Source: an uncultured Clostridia bacterium
Lineage (GTDB): Bacteria > Bacillota > Clostridia > Oscillospirales > CAG-272
Assembly: GCA_937893945.1 (NCBI GenBank)
Contig: CALCTA010000070.1
Span: forward strand, 1-9,031
DNA: 9,031 bases
Direction: 5' to 3'
In this document: piece by piece, positions 5,865 to 9,031 of the stretch
Layout of the letters: each line of letters opens with the position of its first letter
How positions within the stretch are numbered: position 1 is the stretch's first letter
Notes under the pieces: model-generated
Databases searched by the model: none
What the model was told of the DNA's origin: nothing
The model's input: the letters and a program-made list of their open reading frames with translations, nothing else
Position numbers and translations under genes: made by a program

Positions 5865-6755
5865 TTATATTATTCCTTCAATGTCCGAATATATCTTCTC
5901 GGCGCGCTCTGCGATGACTGTCGCCTCATCGGCAGGACAGGTGGAAAGGCGCTTCTTGCTCGGAAGCCCCCAGACGTCAAACATACGCGGTCCTATCCAC
6001 TCCCCACCCTTGCACTCCTCAAGCATACCGCAGAGGATAGAGAGACACGCCTTGCGTGGCCGCATAAATATCACTCTCATCGGATACTTGATAATAGCGT
6101 ATATAAGCTTCGGGTAGTGCGCAGTTATGTTGGTCTGCGTGATACCCGGGTGAGCTACGGCAATATGCGGACTGTCAAGCGCGAAGAGCGAGAACATCAG
6201 ATGCCTCTTAGCGTTTCCGTAGACCAGACTTGCCTTTTTTCTTGACGAAAAGTCTATGTCCTCGGCATCAATATTCGAATAGTTGTGCGCGATACTTCCT
6301 ACCGCGACTATTCTGCCGCCGTTTTTCAAGACCGTCGGCAGTAGGCGGCGCGAAAGATAGTAGGGCGAGACGAAATTTATCATAAACACGTTGTCGTATC
6401 CCGTGGAGCATTTGTGCCTCGGAATACTGTACGCCCCCGCATTGAGCAGCAGATAGTCAATATCCTCTGCTACAAGGGCGTCTGCCGCGTCCTTTACCGC
6501 ACCGATATCCTCAAGATCTGCCGTGAGGTACTTGACTCGTGTGTCGGGAAAGCGCGCGCATATCTCGTCTCCGAGCGCTTTTGATCTTGCCTTGTTTCTG
6601 TCAAGCAGGATAAGACTTGCGCCCATTTTTGCGAGATAGAAGCAAAGCTCTCTTCCGATCCCACCCGTAGAGCCGCTTATCGCGACCTTTTTGCCAAGGA
6701 AAAGCTTCTCACCGCGCTTTATCGCTCTGCAGATCTGCTTTAAGTTCGCGCTCAA
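5865..6755 (-). CDS. Short-chain dehydrogenase/reductase (NAD(P)-dependent)
   Basis: A 296-residue SDR oxidoreductase of the retinol-dehydrogenase-like kind; substrate unknown. After a basic 20-residue lead-in the cofactor motif is SGSTGGIG (27-34). D52-R53 at the end of the second strand leaves NAD versus NADP open. LLLNAGAY (102-109), the structural Asn N127, Ser154 in VGSIAH and YGNAK (Y179, K183) complete the expected Asn-Ser-Tyr-Lys site, so it should be active. HPGITQTNI (202-210) matches the usual PG segment. The C-terminal 80 residues run beyond the classical 250-residue core and include a hydrophobic basic stretch (217-231) that might touch the membrane. The start is a TTG whose last bases overlap the TGA of the preceding gene (6752-6755). 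GAGGG lies about nine bases upstream and no ATG is suitably placed. It is the last gene of operon B. Confidence 0.88.
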   Translation of the reverse strand: MSANLKQICRAIKRGEKLFLGKKVAISGSTGGIGRELCFYLAKMGASLILLDRNKARSKALGDEICARFPDTRVKYLTADLEDIGAVKDAADALVAEDIDYLLLNAGAYSIPRHKCSTGYDNVFMINFVSPYYLSRRLLPTVLKNGGRIVAVGSIAHNYSNIDAEDIDFSSRKKASLVYGNAKRHLMFSLFALDSPHIAVAHPGITQTNITAHYPKLIYAIIKYPMRVIFMRPRKACLSILCGMLEECKGGEWIGPRMFDVWGLPSKKRLSTCPADEATVIAERAEKIYSDIEGII

Positions 6756-7549
6756 AGCAATCTGCCCTCTTTTGCGACCATAGATTCAAAGCTCTTTTTT
6801 GTCTTTGCGATAAACTCGTGCCAGCAGTTCTCGTCAACAAAGGGATTTCCGCCCTCTGCCTTCTGCTTCGCGAGCTTCTCTGTGTGCCTACTCGACCAAA
6901 CGTGATTTCCAAGATGGACGTCAACGTGCTCCTTGTCTGCTATTTCAAGCACTTTAGCAAAGTCCGCGCGGAGCGTGTGAGGGAGCGAATAGCTGTCAAG
7001 GAAGTCGAGGGTCAGCGAGTTCATTCCCGCGCCGCCGAACATTGCGCAGCGCTTCTTTCCAAGCTCTCCGTCGGCGTAGAAGTAAATATTCATAGCGCCC
7101 TCGGTGTGTCCGGGACAGCCCTGAAAATAAAAGTCTATGCCGCCGATATTGAGAATATCGCCGTCCTTTACGAGCACGTCGGGGGTAAACTGCTCCTCGT
7201 ATTTATAGCCAAGCTCCTTTGCCCACGTAAGATCGCGCGTTCCGTCGGCATAGTCGGCGTCTCCCTCTCCAAGATAGGTCTTTGCGCCGTAAAGCTCAAC
7301 GAGCGCTCTCGTTCCGCCAAGGTGATCGTAGTGGCCGTGCGAATGAAGTATGTGATTTATGTTCTTGGGATCAAAGCCAAGCGCGCGGATGTTCTCGATA
7401 ACGAGATAGAGCGTTTGCGGATATCCCGAATCAAGCAGAATAAGTCCGTCGTCTGACTCTATCAGATGCGCCGAGCCGCATCTTGCGCCAACAAAATAAA
7501 CGTTTCCGTAAACACGGTGAGGGGGTATGTACTGTTCCCAGGGTTTCAT
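6752..7549 (-). CDS. MBL-fold metallohydrolase with a B3-like metal site
   Basis: A 265-residue metallo-beta-lactamase-fold hydrolase. The metal motif is HGHYDH (H71, H73, D75, H76) inside LHSHGHYDHLGG. A third histidine is H148 in CPGHTEG and the final one probably H216 in HLGNH. The D-H pair after the motif, PGHTxG and the absence of a late bridging aspartate recall subclass B3 lactamases and their cytoplasmic relatives. There is no signal peptide, so it works inside the cell and is unlikely to be a secreted beta-lactamase. Other MBL roles (thioester, lactone or phosphoester hydrolysis) are equally open. AAAGGAG lies seven bases before the ATG. It begins 19 bases after the cysteine desulfidase stop and overlaps the dehydrogenase start by four bases, so the three are co-expressed. 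Confidence 0.88.
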   Translation of the reverse strand: MKPWEQYIPPHRVYGNVYFVGARCGSAHLIESDDGLILLDSGYPQTLYLVIENIRALGFDPKNINHILHSHGHYDHLGGTRALVELYGAKTYLGEGDADYADGTRDLTWAKELGYKYEEQFTPDVLVKDGDILNIGGIDFYFQGCPGHTEGAMNIYFYADGELGKKRCAMFGGAGMNSLTLDFLDSYSLPHTLRADFAKVLEIADKEHVDVHLGNHVWSSRHTEKLAKQKAEGGNPFVDENCWHEFIAKTKKSFESMVAKEGRLL

Positions 7550-7568
7550 AGCTTGTCTCCTTTGTTTG

Positions 7569-8858
7569 TTAGTTTTTTTGAAGCATTATATCTATAATTT
7601 CCTCGTCTGTTGACTTCATTCCCTCTCGGGCGAGCCTGCCGACGTTTTTGATAGTGTTTTCTACGCCCTTTGAGACTATTCCGTCTCCGCCGTAAAACTG
7701 ATTTCCCGAGGCAAACATCTCGTATCCCATAATACCTGCCTCTACAGCCATAGCTATCTTGGCGGCGCAGGACGGCTTAGCTCCGTCGCAGATAGTACCC
7801 GAGAGTATCGCCACAGCGTTGACGAGCGAGTGCGCGATCTCGCGGAATCTTCCGCCGTAGAGATAGCAGATGCCCGTGCCACAGCCGCAGCCCGCGCTGA
7901 TAGCGCCGCAGTATGCCGAAAGGCAACCGATACCGCTCTTCTGATGTATTGTTATGAGGTTTGATACGATAAGCGCGCGCAAAGTTTTTTCTTCGTCAGC
8001 GCCGAGAGCCTCCGCATATACGAGAACCGGAACAGATGCGGTAATTCCCTGATTTCCGCTTCCCGAAAGTATGCATACCGGCATCTCGCAGCCGCTCATT
8101 CGCGCGTCAGATGCCGCCGCGGCGAAAGCCTTTGCGCGATTGCGGAGCTCGCAGTCGCCGCCGTTGTAAAGCAGCTTGCCTATAGACGCGCCCCACGGAG
8201 ACGACAGTCCCTCACGAGCGATCGCCATATTCATATCTGCCTGATTTTGCAGAATAGGGCGAAGCACGGATAGGTCGGCAGTATCGGCAAATTCAACTAT
8301 GTCCTTTACGTTAAGGAGCGAACGGTCTGCTACTCTACACGTGTCTCCCTCAAGAGCGCAGGAAAAGGCGTAGCGGCGTGAGATATCCTTCCCGTCAAGC
8401 AGGACCTCGTCGATGCTCGTGTGAGAGCCGATAAATCGCACTCTTGCCTTGTGAGAGGGGCTTGTAGCCTCAATGCATATCTCAAAGGGTGGAGATTTCT
8501 CTATTTTGTATATCTCGATAGGGCAGGTAGAAAGAAAGCGCTCTATCTTGGCAGAAGCGTCCTTACCAAGCGAGCAAAGCACCTGCAATTGCTTTTCGGG
8601 AGCGTTTGCGATTATTCCTGCCGCAATAGCAACGGGGATACCCTTAAGACCGTCAGTCGCGGGCACGATAACGCTCTTCACGTTTTTGATTATGTTTCCG
8701 CTAAATCCTGCGTGGATAAAGACAGGCTCTTCCCCGAGCGCGTCGCGGATGATAGATGCCGCATAAGCGATAGCTATCGGCTCGGTGCATCCCATAGCGG
8801 GGATAAGCTCTTCCTTTAGTATCTGAGTGTAAGTATCAAAAAGATTCTTCTCGAGCAT
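7569..8858 (-). CDS. cyuA: L-cysteine desulfidase family protein (CyuA/YhaM, UPF0597)
   Basis: A 429-residue cytoplasmic iron-sulfur enzyme of the CyuA/YhaM family, related to L-serine dehydratase alpha domains. Characterised members split L-cysteine into pyruvate, ammonia and sulfide without pyridoxal phosphate. Visible family marks are PAMGCTEPIAIAYA (20-33) with Cys24, GFSGNIIKN (51-59), a glycine-rich SGSGNQGITASVP (265-277), SGIGCLSAYCGAISAGCGCG (308-327) and ICDGAKPSC (356-364). Cys24, C312 or C317, C357 and C364 are the likely [4Fe-4S] ligands; C357 and C364 keep the spacing of seven that I recall for the archaeal enzyme. Full length for the family. GAGAGGTGA sits just before the ATG and supports this start. 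It is the first gene of operon B, about 30 bases from the predicted transcription start. Use of serine or another amino acid cannot be excluded. Confidence 0.92.
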   Translation of the reverse strand: MLEKNLFDTYTQILKEELIPAMGCTEPIAIAYAASIIRDALGEEPVFIHAGFSGNIIKNVKSVIVPATDGLKGIPVAIAAGIIANAPEKQLQVLCSLGKDASAKIERFLSTCPIEIYKIEKSPPFEICIEATSPSHKARVRFIGSHTSIDEVLLDGKDISRRYAFSCALEGDTCRVADRSLLNVKDIVEFADTADLSVLRPILQNQADMNMAIAREGLSSPWGASIGKLLYNGGDCELRNRAKAFAAAASDARMSGCEMPVCILSGSGNQGITASVPVLVYAEALGADEEKTLRALIVSNLITIHQKSGIGCLSAYCGAISAGCGCGTGICYLYGGRFREIAHSLVNAVAILSGTICDGAKPSCAAKIAMAVEAGIMGYEMFASGNQFYGGDGIVSKGVENTIKNVGRLAREGMKSTDEEIIDIMLQKN

Positions 8859-8891
8859 CTCATCACCTCTCGCAAATTTTCTGCTGTAGTT

Positions 8892-8920
8892 ATTATATCA
8901 CAGCAATACGCAAAAGTCAA
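8892..8920 (-). promoter_or_regulatory. SigA-type promoter of the cysteine desulfidase operon
   Basis: On the minus strand: -35 TTGACT (8920-8915), 17-base spacer, -10 TATAAT (8897-8892) with an extended TG one base upstream. Transcription should begin near 8885, leaving a leader of under 30 bases before the ATG and no room for a riboswitch. Inverted hexamers TGCTGT (8882-8887) and ACAGCA (8900-8905) flank the -10 and could be a small operator. Confidence 0.87.
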
Positions 8921-8921
8921 A

Positions 8922-8958
8922 TGAATAATGAACGGTAAATGGTGAATAGTGAATAATG
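8922..8958. repeat. Short AT-rich direct repeat
   Basis: TGAATAATG occurs at 8922-8930 and again at 8950-8958, with the related TGAATAGTGAAT between. The unit is made of GAATAAT/GAATAGT-like heptamers. It lies just upstream of the -35 and may be low-complexity spacer rather than a binding site. Confidence 0.4.
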
Positions 8959-8966
8959 TAAAAAAC

Positions 8967-8991
8967 CGTAGGGGCGGATTCCATATCCGCC
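8967..8991 (+). repeat. GTAGGGG-family hairpin repeat, GGCGGAT stem
   Basis: CCGTAGGGGCGGATTCC followed by ATATCCGCC. The body is identical to the copy at 5181-5206, with stem GGCGGAT / ATCCGCC. It lies upstream of the promoter of operon B and opens a second repeat island at the right edge. Confidence 0.8.
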
Positions 8992-9012
8992 TCTCGCCGT
9001 TTTACATCTAAC

Positions 9013-9031
9013 CGTAGGGGCGACCATCGGT
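9013..9031 (+). repeat. GTAGGGG-family repeat cut by the window edge
   Basis: CGTAGGGGCGACCATCGGT runs to the last base. GGCGACCA followed by CGGT is the start of the GACCA-type hairpin seen at 5724-5745. The second arm lies beyond the window, so completeness cannot be judged. Confidence 0.65.

Noticed and set aside
6818..7456. A 212-codon plus-strand frame opposite the MBL gene
   Set aside because: The opposite strand encodes a full MBL protein with all metal-site motifs. The plus-strand product has no family features and is a codon-bias shadow.
8859..8891. Riboswitch or T-box leader before the cysteine desulfidase gene
   Set aside because: The predicted start of transcription leaves fewer than 30 bases before the ATG, too short for an aptamer or T-box.

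Overview
The window looks like a chromosomal segment from an uncultured or gut-type clostridium (Bacillota, Clostridia). This is an inference from four things: near-consensus SigA-type promoters, strong GGAG/AGAGG ribosome binding sites, tightly packed one-directional operons, and short 'GTAGGGG...' palindromic repeats of the kind common between genes in such genomes. All eight recognisable complete genes lie on the minus strand, in two operons separated by a gene-free repeat island. I saw no tRNA, rRNA, CRISPR array, transposase or phage gene.

Operon A (about 5107 down to 119, probably continuing past the left edge) is a surface-glycan cluster. In transcription order it encodes a PglC/WcaJ-type initiating sugar-phosphate transferase, a short NAD-dependent sugar-nucleotide epimerase/reductase, a CDP-glycerol glycerophosphotransferase-family enzyme, and two family-4 type glycosyltransferases. 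Two junctions are 4-base ATGA overlaps and the other two gaps are 22-24 bases. The likely scheme is that the first enzyme loads a sugar phosphate onto undecaprenyl phosphate, the epimerase supplies or adjusts a nucleotide sugar, the two glycosyltransferases extend the chain, and the CDP-glycerol family enzyme adds glycerol- or ribitol-phosphate. The product would be a phosphate-bearing capsule, exopolysaccharide or teichoic-acid-like polymer. Flippase and polymerase genes are not in the window.

The gap from about 5108 to 5828 has no credible gene. It holds several GTAGGGG hairpin repeats, a 99-base element with 9-base inverted ends and a central hairpin, and an inverted pair of 'CCTTCTCC' hairpin repeats. 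A textbook intrinsic terminator at 5824-5855 closes operon B.

Operon B (promoter 8892-8920, genes 8858 down to 5865) encodes a CyuA/YhaM-family L-cysteine desulfidase, a cytoplasmic metallo-beta-lactamase-fold hydrolase with a B3-like metal site, and a short-chain dehydrogenase/reductase that starts at a TTG overlapping the previous stop. CyuA is expected to break cysteine into pyruvate, ammonia and sulfide. The roles of the two partners are unknown, and this is the least conventional gene grouping here. More GTAGGGG repeats begin upstream of this operon at the right edge, so both operons are bracketed by repeats.
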